Shown here piece by piece: positions 1 through 5,920 of a DNA stretch of 9,735 nucleotides. Source of the stretch: Chloroflexota bacterium (GTDB lineage Bacteria > Chloroflexota > Limnocylindria > Limnocylindrales > CSP1-4); assembly GCA_016200745.1 (NCBI GenBank), contig JACQEF010000355.1:1-9735 (forward strand). Direction: 5' to 3'. Both the position numbers and the translations under genes were made by a program. Every line of letters starts with the position of its first letter. Within the stretch, counting starts at the first letter, position 1. The notes under the pieces were generated by a model. It saw nothing but the letters and a program-made list of their open reading frames with translations, was not told the origin of the DNA and ran no database searches.

Positions 1-168
1 CTCTTCAACGGTACGCTCGATGAGCTGGCGATCTACAACGTCGCTCTGACCGGCGCCCAGGTCATTGCCCACCACAACGCGGGGATCACCGGTGGAGGCA
101 GCGGGACGGCTCAGGTCTCCGGCACGACGTCTCGACCGCGGAGCGACGGTAGGCCCATCTCGCCGTAG
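1..168 (+). CDS. C-terminal end of a LamG/concanavalin A-like domain protein (partial)
   Basis: The window opens inside a gene read in frame 1 and ending at TAG 166-168. The visible 55 residues begin with the pattern FNGTLDELAIYNVALTGAQV, followed by an AHHNAG segment. This is how the last strand and following helix of LamG / concanavalin A-like lectin domains (LamG_3 type) usually end in bacterial secreted proteins. A Gly/Ser-rich stretch and a basic tail follow. Such domains bind sugars or form structural modules in extracellular proteins. The last 58 bp overlap the 3' end of the convergent glycosyltransferase gene, so the tail after the glycine stretch is encoded by DNA shared with that gene. 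The rest of the protein lies outside the window, so its overall role cannot be judged. Confidence 0.7.
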   Translation, partial: LFNGTLDELAIYNVALTGAQVIAHHNAGITGGGSGTAQVSGTTSRPRSDGRPISP

Positions 169-1274
169 AGCCGCTCGATCTGGTCGAGGAGGCGGCTGAT
201 GTCGAACGCGGCCGCACGCTCGCGAAGCCGTTGCCCGACCGCCTGGATGGCCTCGGGCGTGGCCGACAGTTCATGCTCGATCGCCTTGGCGAGGTCTGCC
301 GGCCGCCCGATCCTGACCAGCCGATCGGTCAGGTCCGCACCCAGGACGGATCGATGGGCCGGGATGTCGCGCGCGAGCAGGGGCACCCCCGCCGCCATCG
401 CCTCGAGCATCGCCAGCCCGAACCCCTCGTGCTCGCTCGGGAAGACGCACAGGGCCGCCCGGCTCAATTGCTCGCGGTGCTCCTCGTCCGAGTAGCCGCC
501 CATGAACCTCACGCGGTCGCGCAGGCCGAGGGAGGACACGATCGCCTCGAGACGCCGTCGCTCCTCCCGGTCCTCTGAGCCGCTGATCTCGAGCCGCCAC
601 GGCGTGGCGCTCAGCTCGCCCAGCGCCCGCACCAGGTCCTCGAGGCCCTTGTGCCGGGCGACCCGGCCGGGCGTGACGACGAGGCCTGGTTGCGCATCGC
701 GGGACAGGGCCAGCAGCGGCGCCAGCACGGTGGCGTTCTCGAACGTCATCGTCAGAGTCTCTAGGTACGGCGCGAGCCCGAGCAGCAGGTCGCGGTCCGG
801 CTGGCTGCTCGCGACGACGCGAGCCCGGGTCAGCCGCAGCAGCGGCCCGAAGTAGAGCCGGACGGTGAGCTTCTTCACCCAGAATGCCCACATCGTGTGG
901 AACAGAAGTCCGTGGGTGTGCAGAAGCAGCGGTCGCCCGAGCGCCCGGGCCGCCAGCGTCACGACGCCGGTCATGAACCGGAGGTCGTGATGGTGGACCA
1001 CGTCCGCCCGGCGCAGCTCCCGGATGACGATGTCGGGACGCAGCCCGACCGCGAAGCGGCGGTTGCCGACGCCCGGAATGCGGACCACCCGGACGCCGTC
1101 GATCATCTCGAGCCTTGGCAGCCGCCCCGGGATGTCGCCGATCACGTCGCGATCGATGGTCACGACGGTCACCTCGTGACCGAGCCGCGCCTGGCCCGTG
1201 GCCACGCTCTGGACGTATCGCTCGATGCCGCCGACCATCGGGACGAAACGCCGGGTGATATGGACGACGCGCAT
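111..1274 (-). CDS. GT4-family (GT-B fold) glycosyltransferase
   Basis: This 387-aa protein has the layout of family 4 glycosyltransferases, which move a sugar from a nucleotide-activated donor to a glycan or lipid acceptor at the cytoplasmic face of the membrane. The N-terminal Rossmann half starts with a beta strand and the loop GGIERY (15-20). A histidine-rich VVHHHD follows at 92-97, then LHTHG at 118-122. The donor-binding half has GRVARHKG at 203-210, with the conserved Arg and Lys, and the E-x7-E signature at Glu283 and Glu291 within EHEGFGLAMLEAMAAGVP. Length is normal for the family. A TTG lies one codon upstream, but ATG at 1274 is the natural start; only a weak Shine-Dalgarno is visible. 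The gene is last in a minus-strand block, 84 bp after the small membrane protein gene, and overlaps the LamG gene by 58 bp at its 3' end. Donor and acceptor are unknown; surface polysaccharide or glycolipid synthesis is an inference. Confidence 0.9.
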   Translation of the reverse strand: MRVVHITRRFVPMVGGIERYVQSVATGQARLGHEVTVVTIDRDVIGDIPGRLPRLEMIDGVRVVRIPGVGNRRFAVGLRPDIVIRELRRADVVHHHDLRFMTGVVTLAARALGRPLLLHTHGLLFHTMWAFWVKKLTVRLYFGPLLRLTRARVVASSQPDRDLLLGLAPYLETLTMTFENATVLAPLLALSRDAQPGLVVTPGRVARHKGLEDLVRALGELSATPWRLEISGSEDREERRRLEAIVSSLGLRDRVRFMGGYSDEEHREQLSRAALCVFPSEHEGFGLAMLEAMAAGVPLLARDIPAHRSVLGADLTDRLVRIGRPADLAKAIEHELSATPEAIQAVGQRLRERAAAFDISRLLDQIERLYGEMGLPSLRGRDVVPET

Positions 1275-1358
1275 CAAGCTGCCTGTGCTCCGAGGGGGAT
1301 GTCGTGACCGGTCGCGTGATGGTACTTCACGGGACGCCGGGCCTGGCTCGGCGGGCGG

Positions 1359-1574
1359 TCACGCCGATGTCGACAGCCCCGGGACGGCGAGCCCGGACGT
1401 CCGAGGGGACGCGGATGGTTCCGCCGTCTGTCCCGGGCCGGCGCCCGGTGGGCCGCCCGCGACGAGCGCGACCGCGATCACGACGGCAAGCACCATGGCG
1501 ATCACGAAGGTGACCCGCTCGGGTCCAAGCGTCGCCGCGAGTCGCCACCTCAGCGGTGCCTGCGGGTTGTTCAT
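1359..1574 (-). CDS. Small single-pass membrane protein, unknown function
   Basis: This is a 71-aa protein that I do not recognise. About 20 residues (including two Arg and one Lys-free basic patch near RWRL) precede a hydrophobic segment at about 21-42 (VTFVIAMVLAVVIAVALVAG) suited to one membrane helix. A Gly/Pro/Ser-rich tail with no obvious fold follows. Its ATG (1572-1574) overlaps the TGA stop of the upstream zinc-ribbon protein (1571-1573) in an ATGA arrangement, the usual sign of translational coupling. That overlap and the clear membrane segment are the reasons for calling it real, since alternative frames here are low-complexity. It may work with the preceding membrane protein, but that rests on position only. 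Confidence 0.6.
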   Translation of the reverse strand: MNNPQAPLRWRLAATLGPERVTFVIAMVLAVVIAVALVAGGPPGAGPGQTAEPSASPRTSGLAVPGLSTSA

Positions 1575-2668
1575 GTGCGCCTCGTGGCCGCGGCATCCAC
1601 GATCAGCTGCGCGAGCGCTTCAGGCGTGACGCCCGCCACCGACATGAATGCCAGCACCGGTCCGGACCTCGCCAGCGGCCGGCTGAGGAGCAGCCGCCCG
1701 GCAGCGGCCGTCGCGTCCATCTCGCGGATGTCGAACTGGAGCGCCACGGCCATCGGGTCGATCTCGACGGGACCGAGGAGTTGCAGCTGGCTCTCCTGGA
1801 CCTTGAACGCGTACCGTCTCCCCGGCTCGAGCGTCGAGCTGCCGGTGATGTAGGTCGCGGTCGGCAGCGTCCCCGGGTCCGTGCTCGCGGGTGCCGTCCA
1901 CGCCCGGGATCGATCCGGCGCCCTCATCGCGGCAGTGGTCGGAGGCGACGCCGGGCGGGCGTCGAGCGGGAGGCTCCGTTCGGTGCGCGGACCGGCCGTG
2001 GCCATGGGTCGCGATGACCGCTCGCGGGCAACGGGTGGCGCCTCGGCGATCGCCGGGGCGGGGGCATCCACGCGAGGCAGGATGAACCCGGACGGCCCGG
2101 TGGCGGGGGCGCGTGACGGTGCCGCGGCCGCCGCCGGGACGGCCGGTGCCGGGCGTGGCGACGCCACGGTCGAGCCCGGCCTGCGCCGCCGATCCGCTGG
2201 CGCCCCTCCGCGATCCGGCCTGGGCGCCCGCGGCTGCGTGCGGCTCATCTGGGCCAGCAGTTCCTGGGTGTGCCGGGGGACGATCCGGACGTCCTCGTGA
2301 CACCACGTGCAGACGGTAAGCCAGCCGCGGGTCGGGGTCAGGCATGACCGACAGCGGCCGGGAGGCGCGGCGTACAGCACGGCCAACGCGATCGGACCGA
2401 GGATGGCGCCGTAGGCAAACCAGACCGGGGCCCGGCGGTCGCGCTGCTTCGCCAGCCGCCACGCGGCGGATCCGAAGACCGCAACAAACGCGATCAGGGT
2501 GAGGGCCGTCAGGGAACCGATCGGTCGTTCCTCCAAGGCAGTGGCGAAGCCGGCATACAGCCCTGTTCGGGCAGCCAAGACGGTACGCCAAATCGCGACT
2601 TCGGCCCTGACGTTCGGGTCGGGGTCGGCGTCCACGGTCCCGTTCGGTGCGACCACGCACCGAAACAT
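1571..2668 (-). CDS. Two-helix membrane protein with a CxxC-CxxC zinc ribbon and a separate C-terminal domain
   Basis: This 365-aa protein of unknown function has a clear modular layout. Residues 1-50 are soluble. Two membrane segments follow, at about 52-73 and 81-102, joined by a basic loop (KQRDRR). Directly after the second helix come Cys106, Cys109, Cys120 and Cys123 as two CxxC knuckles 10 residues apart, the pattern of a treble-clef or zinc-ribbon metal site. Residues about 140-265 are a Pro/Ala/Arg-rich, probably disordered linker. Residues about 268-365 look folded, with alternating strands (TYITGSSTLEPGRRYAFKV) and a final helix; a PH-like or regulatory fold is possible but not shown. 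Positive-inside logic puts the zinc ribbon in the cytoplasm. It is the first gene of the minus-strand block leading to the glycosyltransferase and is coupled to the small membrane protein. ATG at 2668 is the only clear start; no strong Shine-Dalgarno precedes it. Confidence 0.75.
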   Translation of the reverse strand: MFRCVVAPNGTVDADPDPNVRAEVAIWRTVLAARTGLYAGFATALEERPIGSLTALTLIAFVAVFGSAAWRLAKQRDRRAPVWFAYGAILGPIALAVLYAAPPGRCRSCLTPTRGWLTVCTWCHEDVRIVPRHTQELLAQMSRTQPRAPRPDRGGAPADRRRRPGSTVASPRPAPAVPAAAAAPSRAPATGPSGFILPRVDAPAPAIAEAPPVARERSSRPMATAGPRTERSLPLDARPASPPTTAAMRAPDRSRAWTAPASTDPGTLPTATYITGSSTLEPGRRYAFKVQESQLQLLGPVEIDPMAVALQFDIREMDATAAAGRLLLSRPLARSGPVLAFMSVAGVTPEALAQLIVDAAATRRT

Positions 2669-2743
2669 GTCGTCCGTCCGACGTCGGGCCTGTCATCCAG
2701 GCGACAACGGAGCCCGGCGGTGCGTCGAGGCCAGGTTTTGGTA

Positions 2744-2772
2744 TTGACGCGGTACTTTCGTACTGGTACACC
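2744..2772 (+). promoter_or_regulatory. Candidate sigma-70-type promoter with extended -10 and GTAC repeats
   Basis: A -35-like TTGACG (2744-2749, five of six matches to TTGACA) is followed after 17 bases by TACACC (2767-2772, three of six matches). TG sits one base upstream (2764-2765) as in extended -10 elements. GTAC occurs at 2752-2755, 2760-2763 and 2766-2769. The first two form an inverted repeat around TTTC that could be an operator between the promoter elements. It faces the leader ORF and the secreted repeat protein. The -10 match is weak, so this is a candidate only. Confidence 0.35.
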
Positions 2773-2966
2773 AAGCGCTCGCTGCGAGCCGCTGCGCCGG
2801 GGGGCGCGCCTCGATGGCGGTCAAGGGGGAAGCAACCCGGGGATGGCCGATCGGCCACGCCGTGCGGACCGGTCCCTCGAGAGCGCGCGGTTCGACGTTT
2901 CCGGGGGGAAAGGTCGGAAGATTGAGGGTCACGTCCAGCCCCCAAGCCTCGCCGTCTCAGGCGTCC

Positions 2967-3001
2967 GGGGACGGCCGCGCCGTGCTCTGGGCCGTCTCCC
3001 C
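2967..3001 (+). other. Candidate leader hairpin
   Basis: GGGG plus ACGGCC (2967-2976) can pair with GGCCGT (2990-2995) and CCCC (2998-3001), giving ten base pairs with a two-base bulge and a 13-base loop. A pyrimidine-rich stretch follows but there is no run of T. It could be an attenuator-like or stabilising structure in the leader of the downstream genes. Hairpins of this kind arise easily in GC-rich DNA. Confidence 0.25.
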
Positions 3002-3101
3002 GTCCCCTGCTTCTGCTTCCGCGTCGGCGACCCGTGAGCCGTCCCTTGTCGAGCCATCGCCGCCCAACGTGAGGCGAATGCGGCACCAGGAAGGAGGCTG
3101 A

Positions 3102-3215
3102 ATGAGGGAAGGCTCCATCAGATGCGGTCGCTTCACGGGTGGTGGACGGCCGCGTAGCGCGCACGCATCTGCGCCAGCCAGCAAGCCCATCGATGAACCA
3201 GGGAGAGGGAATTGA
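3102..3215 (+). CDS. Short leader ORF (37 aa) overlapping the secreted protein start
   Basis: An ATG at 3102 is preceded by the strong Shine-Dalgarno AGGAAGGAGG (3088-3097) four bases away. It opens a 37-codon frame that ends at TGA 3213-3215. The stop overlaps the TTG start (3212-3214) of the next gene in a TTGA arrangement, as in translational coupling. The peptide is basic and Gly/Arg/Ala/Pro-rich, with one Cys and no signal peptide or recognisable motif. The likeliest role is to deliver ribosomes to the weak TTG start of the secreted protein; a functional peptide cannot be excluded. The evidence is the ribosome site and the exact stop/start overlap, not protein similarity. Confidence 0.45.
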   Translation: MREGSIRCGRFTGGGRPRSAHASAPASKPIDEPGRGN

Positions 3216-5365
3216 CACTCGGAATCGCACCCAGGCGAGGCCGGCCGCGGTGGCTGGCCCTGCTCGTCGTCTCTACCGCGATGACTCTGGTGGCCGGGAC
3301 CACGGTCCTGGCCTTCGCGCCTGGCCCGGGGACCGGCAACAACTCGCCGTTCAATGCGGCGGACGCGAAGCCGAGCCCCGTCCCCTGCGCTCCGACGCTG
3401 GCGAATCTGCCGGCGCCCGGCGGCAGTTCTGCGGACTACACATGTGCCGAAACCGGCGGTTCCCAGTCGGTCACCGTGTCCTATTTCCCGGACACGCCGT
3501 CCGGGACGGCCACTGACAACGCCTGGGGTCAGGGCACCTCGTCCGACTGCTACCTGGCGAAGGCCGGTGGAGGCAGTCCGGCCTGCGTGACGACGGTCTT
3601 CGGAATTGGCGCCAGCAAGACCGACCTGCAGGACCTTGGCATCGGCCTTGCGTCGGCCGCGGTCACCGGCGGCGCCAGCCACGACTTCTTCTACGCCGGC
3701 ATCAAGCGGCTTCAGACGAACTCCACCAACTCGTCCAACGCCAACTACAGCGTCGAGATCAATCAGCTGCTGCCCGCCTACCAGCCGGCGGCTCCGATCT
3801 GTGACGGAACCGTCATCGTCGGAGGTGGCTGCAACATGTGGCGCAGCCCGGGTGACATCACGCTGATGACCGACTGGGGCGGGAACTCGTCGTCGTGCGG
3901 CGATCCCACGCCGGCGATCTGCGCCTACGTGTGGATCGATTTCGCGTCGGGTATCGGGGCCAACGGCGCGACACGGACACCGAGCCCCGCCGGGAGTACC
4001 TGTTTCAACGCGAAGGCCGCGCCGTGCTGGGGCATCCTTCCCGGCGGCAGCGCCAAGCTTGGGGATATCACGAACTCCGACAAGGCAGCTGGCTCCATCG
4101 ATGCCGCGACAAGCACCTTCTCCGAGATCGGCGTCGACCTCAACGCCGCCGGGTTGGAGGCCCCGGGGCAGTGCCTGATCGCGCGGCGCTTCTGGGCCCA
4201 TTCCAGAGCATCGTCGTCCTTCTCCGCCGAGCTGAAGGACTTCATCGTCGCCAACAAGACCGTGTCGACCTGCACCGGAACGACGACCTCGCTGCACGAG
4301 ACCACCGCGGCCGGCGCGGACGTCACTCCGGCCAACAGCGGCACGACGATCACCATCAAGACCGGCGCATACGTGACGGACGTGGCAACGGTCACGCCAA
4401 GCACGTCGAGCGGAACCGTGACGTTCAAGTACTACACCACGCCGGACTGCTCGGACGCCGGCACGACGGCCGGATCGGGCATCGCCATCAGCGGAACTCC
4501 CAGGACGGCAAGTTCCACCCCCGTCCAGTTCAGCTCTCCAGGGACGTTCTACTGGCGGGCCTTCTTCACCGGCGGCCCAGGTTCGTCCGACTCGTCCAGC
4601 ACGTGCGGTGACGAGATCCTCACCGTACGCCAGGACACCACGACCTCAACGGTGCTCCACGAGACCAACTCGGCCGGCGCGGACCTCAACCCGGCGAACA
4701 ACGGCACCTCCATCACGGTCAACCCGGGCGCCTACGTCACCGACGTGGCGTCGGTCCTGCCGAGCGGGGCGACCGGCACCATGGCGTTCGTGTACTACAC
4801 GACGTCCGACTGCTCCGACGCCGGAACCGGTGCGGGATCGGGCATCGCGGTCGTCGGTGGCAACGCAAGCTCGACCACGGTCCAGTTCTCCTCCAGCGGC
4901 ACGATCTACTGGCGAGCGTTCTTCACAGGCTCGGGCCTGTACAACGACTCGTCCAGCACGTGCGGCGGCGAGGTCCTGACGGTGAACCAGGTCAACACCG
5001 CCATCTCGACAGCGCCCTGGTATTACCCGAACGACAAGGCCACCATCTCTTCGCCCAACGGCGGCGGGAACCTGGCCGGCGCCATCGTGTTCAAGTTGTA
5101 CAACACCTCGACGAACTGCGGCCTCAACGGCGCGACGGGATTGCTGTACAGCGAACCTTCCCAGACCGTGTCCGGCGCTGGGCCTCTGGACTTCAGTACC
5201 GCGAACACTTCGGTCAAGGTGTCAACAACGACGACCGTCTTCTGGCGCGTCGAGTTCCACAGCACGAACCCCGCCCAGGTTGGGCGGAACAGCTTCTGCC
5301 AGGAAAGCATCGCTGGCACGCTGACGGGTGATTCACCGGGTACTGCAGGAAACACCACCCCGTAG
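3212..5365 (+). CDS. Large secreted surface protein with tandem beta-domain repeats
   Basis: This 717-aa exported protein begins with TTG at 3212, preceded by the purine-rich site GGGAGAGGGA; an in-frame TGA at 3194-3196 rules out a longer form. A classical signal peptide is visible: basic RRGRPR (8-13), a hydrophobic core about 14-35, and likely cleavage after AFA (36). Residues about 45-353 form a Cys-rich N-terminal region with a DFFYAGIKR segment, a RSPGDITLMTDW segment and a SSSFSAELKDF segment. From memory these recall an unnamed ectodomain in actinobacterial pilin-like or DUF11-type surface proteins. Two close repeats of about 119 residues follow (about 357-475 and 476-594, each with LHET, YVTDVA, DCSDAG, YWRAFFTG and SSTCG), then a divergent third copy (about 595-705). 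These look like Ig-like beta domains. No LPxTG motif or C-terminal membrane helix is present, so it is probably released or held non-covalently. A strong terminator lies 34 bp downstream. Binding partner unknown. Confidence 0.85.
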   Translation: MTLGIAPRRGRPRWLALLVVSTAMTLVAGTTVLAFAPGPGTGNNSPFNAADAKPSPVPCAPTLANLPAPGGSSADYTCAETGGSQSVTVSYFPDTPSGTATDNAWGQGTSSDCYLAKAGGGSPACVTTVFGIGASKTDLQDLGIGLASAAVTGGASHDFFYAGIKRLQTNSTNSSNANYSVEINQLLPAYQPAAPICDGTVIVGGGCNMWRSPGDITLMTDWGGNSSSCGDPTPAICAYVWIDFASGIGANGATRTPSPAGSTCFNAKAAPCWGILPGGSAKLGDITNSDKAAGSIDAATSTFSEIGVDLNAAGLEAPGQCLIARRFWAHSRASSSFSAELKDFIVANKTVSTCTGTTTSLHETTAAGADVTPANSGTTITIKTGAYVTDVATVTPSTSSGTVTFKYYTTPDCSDAGTTAGSGIAISGTPRTASSTPVQFSSPGTFYWRAFFTGGPGSSDSSSTCGDEILTVRQDTTTSTVLHETNSAGADLNPANNGTSITVNPGAYVTDVASVLPSGATGTMAFVYYTTSDCSDAGTGAGSGIAVVGGNASSTTVQFSSSGTIYWRAFFTGSGLYNDSSSTCGGEVLTVNQVNTAISTAPWYYPNDKATISSPNGGGNLAGAIVFKLYNTSTNCGLNGATGLLYSEPSQTVSGAGPLDFSTANTSVKVSTTTTVFWRVEFHSTNPAQVGRNSFCQESIAGTLTGDSPGTAGNTTP
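4280..4636 (+). repeat. Tandem coding repeat, copy 1
   Basis: This segment codes for residues about 357-475 of the secreted protein. Copy 2 matches it closely in protein and partly in DNA. For example, the 20 bases at 4589-4608 recur exactly at 4946-4965, a distance of 357 bp, which is 119 codons. Each copy has Cys in DCSDAG and in SSTCG, suggesting an intradomain disulfide. Confidence 0.85.
4637..4993 (+). repeat. Tandem coding repeat, copy 2
   Basis: This second copy covers residues about 476-594, with the same order of motifs as copy 1 (LHET, YVTDVA, YYTTSDCSDAG, YWRAFFTG, SSTCG) and a two-residue length difference inside. A third, strongly diverged unit follows to about residue 705. It keeps only the general pattern (FKLYNT, C, FWRVEF, C), so the duplication of copies 1 and 2 is the younger event. 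Confidence 0.85.
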
Positions 5366-5398
5366 GGCTCGTTCCATCAGGGACCTGCCGAACACGAA

Positions 5399-5426
5399 GA
5401 AGGCCCCGGCGCTTGCCGGGGCCTTC
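5399..5426. terminator. Shared bidirectional intrinsic terminator
   Basis: A perfect 12-bp inverted repeat, GAAGGCCCCGGC (5399-5410) and GCCGGGGCCTTC (5415-5426), surrounds the loop GCTT. It lies between two convergent genes, 34 bp after the secreted repeat protein and 29 bp from the stop of the glycine-rich protein. It can serve both directions. The flanks have only short T stretches (GCTTTC on plus, TTCG on minus), as is common in GC-rich genomes. Confidence 0.85.
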
Positions 5427-5454
5427 GCTTTCGGGCGATACCGTCGCCGAGTGC

Positions 5455-5898
5455 TTACTGAATCAGGAAGGATGTGCTGGCGGCCAGGGTAACGCTGTTC
5501 ACCCACGCCTCGAGCCTGCCGGTTCCAGCCGAGCCTGCCCAACCGACACCGCCGTAGATGCAACCAGCGCCGTCGGTCATGCCTCCAAACACCGCTGTGC
5601 CATCGGGGTTGTACTGGACGAACTTGATACCGACGTTTGCCGTGTAGCCGCAGCCCGTGATCTGGAACGAGCTGTTGGCCGAAGCCGGGTTCGGGGAGAC
5701 CACCAATGTGGCTGTGCCGCCGGCGCTGCCTCCACCGCCGTGGTGTCCGCCCCCGCCCCCGCCCCCGCCGCCGCCGCCACCGCCACCGCCCTTGGCGGCG
5801 AACGTGGTGCCGGCCGCGAGGCCGACGACGAGGAGCGCGATCAGCGCACCCTCGCCCACCGCTTGTGCGGTATGGCTGATCACGGATCTCATCCGCAT
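5455..5898 (-). CDS. Small secreted poly-glycine protein, under a GEMM-I riboswitch
   Basis: This 147-aa exported protein of unrecognised family has three parts. Residues 1-36 are a signal sequence, with basic MRMR, a hydrophobic core about 18-33 (ALIALLVVGLAAGTTF) and FAA before the probable cut. Residues 37-61 are glycine-rich: 15 glycines, two His, four glycines and a short Ser/Ala/Gly spacer. Residues about 62-147 form a small beta-type domain starting LVVSPNPASANSSFQITGCGY, which recalls IPT/TIG or other Ig-like folds, with Cys83 and Cys113 placed to form a disulfide. ATG at 5898 is chosen because AGGAGGT stands six bases upstream. The frame is open to 6036, but a longer form would translate the riboswitch and bury the signal peptide. 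No anchor motif is present. A role as matrix, adhesin or surface-coat component follows from export and predicted cyclic-dinucleotide control, not from homology. It converges on the large secreted protein across the shared terminator. Confidence 0.8.
   Translation of the reverse strand: MRMRSVISHTAQAVGEGALIALLVVGLAAGTTFAAKGGGGGGGGGGGGGGGHHGGGGSAGGTATLVVSPNPASANSSFQITGCGYTANVGIKFVQYNPDGTAVFGGMTDGAGCIYGGVGWAGSAGTGRLEAWVNSVTLAASTSFLIQ
5746..5790 (-). repeat. Poly-glycine codon tract
   Basis: Fifteen consecutive glycine codons are read on the minus strand, mostly GGC and GGG alternating, then GGC and GGT. On the plus strand this is a run of CCGCCC-like units. Such a tract can change length by slippage, which would vary the spacer between signal peptide and beta domain in steps of one glycine without shifting frame if whole codons are gained or lost. 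Confidence 0.85.
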
Positions 5899-5905
5899 GG
5901 TCAGA

Positions 5906-5911
5906 CCTCCT
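5906..5911 (-). promoter_or_regulatory. Perfect Shine-Dalgarno deciding the start of the poly-glycine gene
   Basis: AGGAGG followed by T is read on the minus strand, seven bases before the ATG at 5898 when counted from the last G. It fixes the start. It lies nine bases beyond the end of the riboswitch aptamer, close enough for folding of the aptamer region to affect ribosome access. Confidence 0.85.
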
Positions 5912-5920
5912 GCCGCTGAT

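Larger units (their letters stand above)
2669..3101. other. Gene-free intergenic stretch
   Basis: No convincing coding region is seen here on either strand; the open frames are short or low in complexity. It separates the divergent 1571-2668 (minus) and 3102-5365 (plus) genes. It holds a candidate plus-strand promoter near 2744-2772 with clustered GTAC tetramers, a perfect 14-bp palindrome at 2844-2857 and a candidate hairpin at 2967-3001. If the promoter call is right, the downstream genes have a 5' leader of about 320 nt. Confidence 0.6.

Noticed and set aside
2844..2857. Perfect 14-bp palindrome TGGCCGATCGGCCA
   Set aside because: About one such palindrome is expected by chance in a window of this size and composition, and there is no second copy to suggest a protein site.
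1620..3230. 536-codon open frame on the minus strand
   Set aside because: It runs in another frame through the zinc-ribbon protein gene and the intergenic stretch. The product is Arg/Gly/Pro-rich with no domain, whereas the 1571-2668 frame has membrane helices and a Cys site.
2957..4297. 446-codon open frame antisense to the secreted protein
   Set aside because: The product is Arg/Gly-rich low complexity, typical of antisense frames in GC-rich genes; the plus-strand frame has a signal peptide and repeats.
5746..5790. Possible CRISPR or satellite repeat
   Set aside because: The units are simple glycine codons within one reading frame, without spacers.
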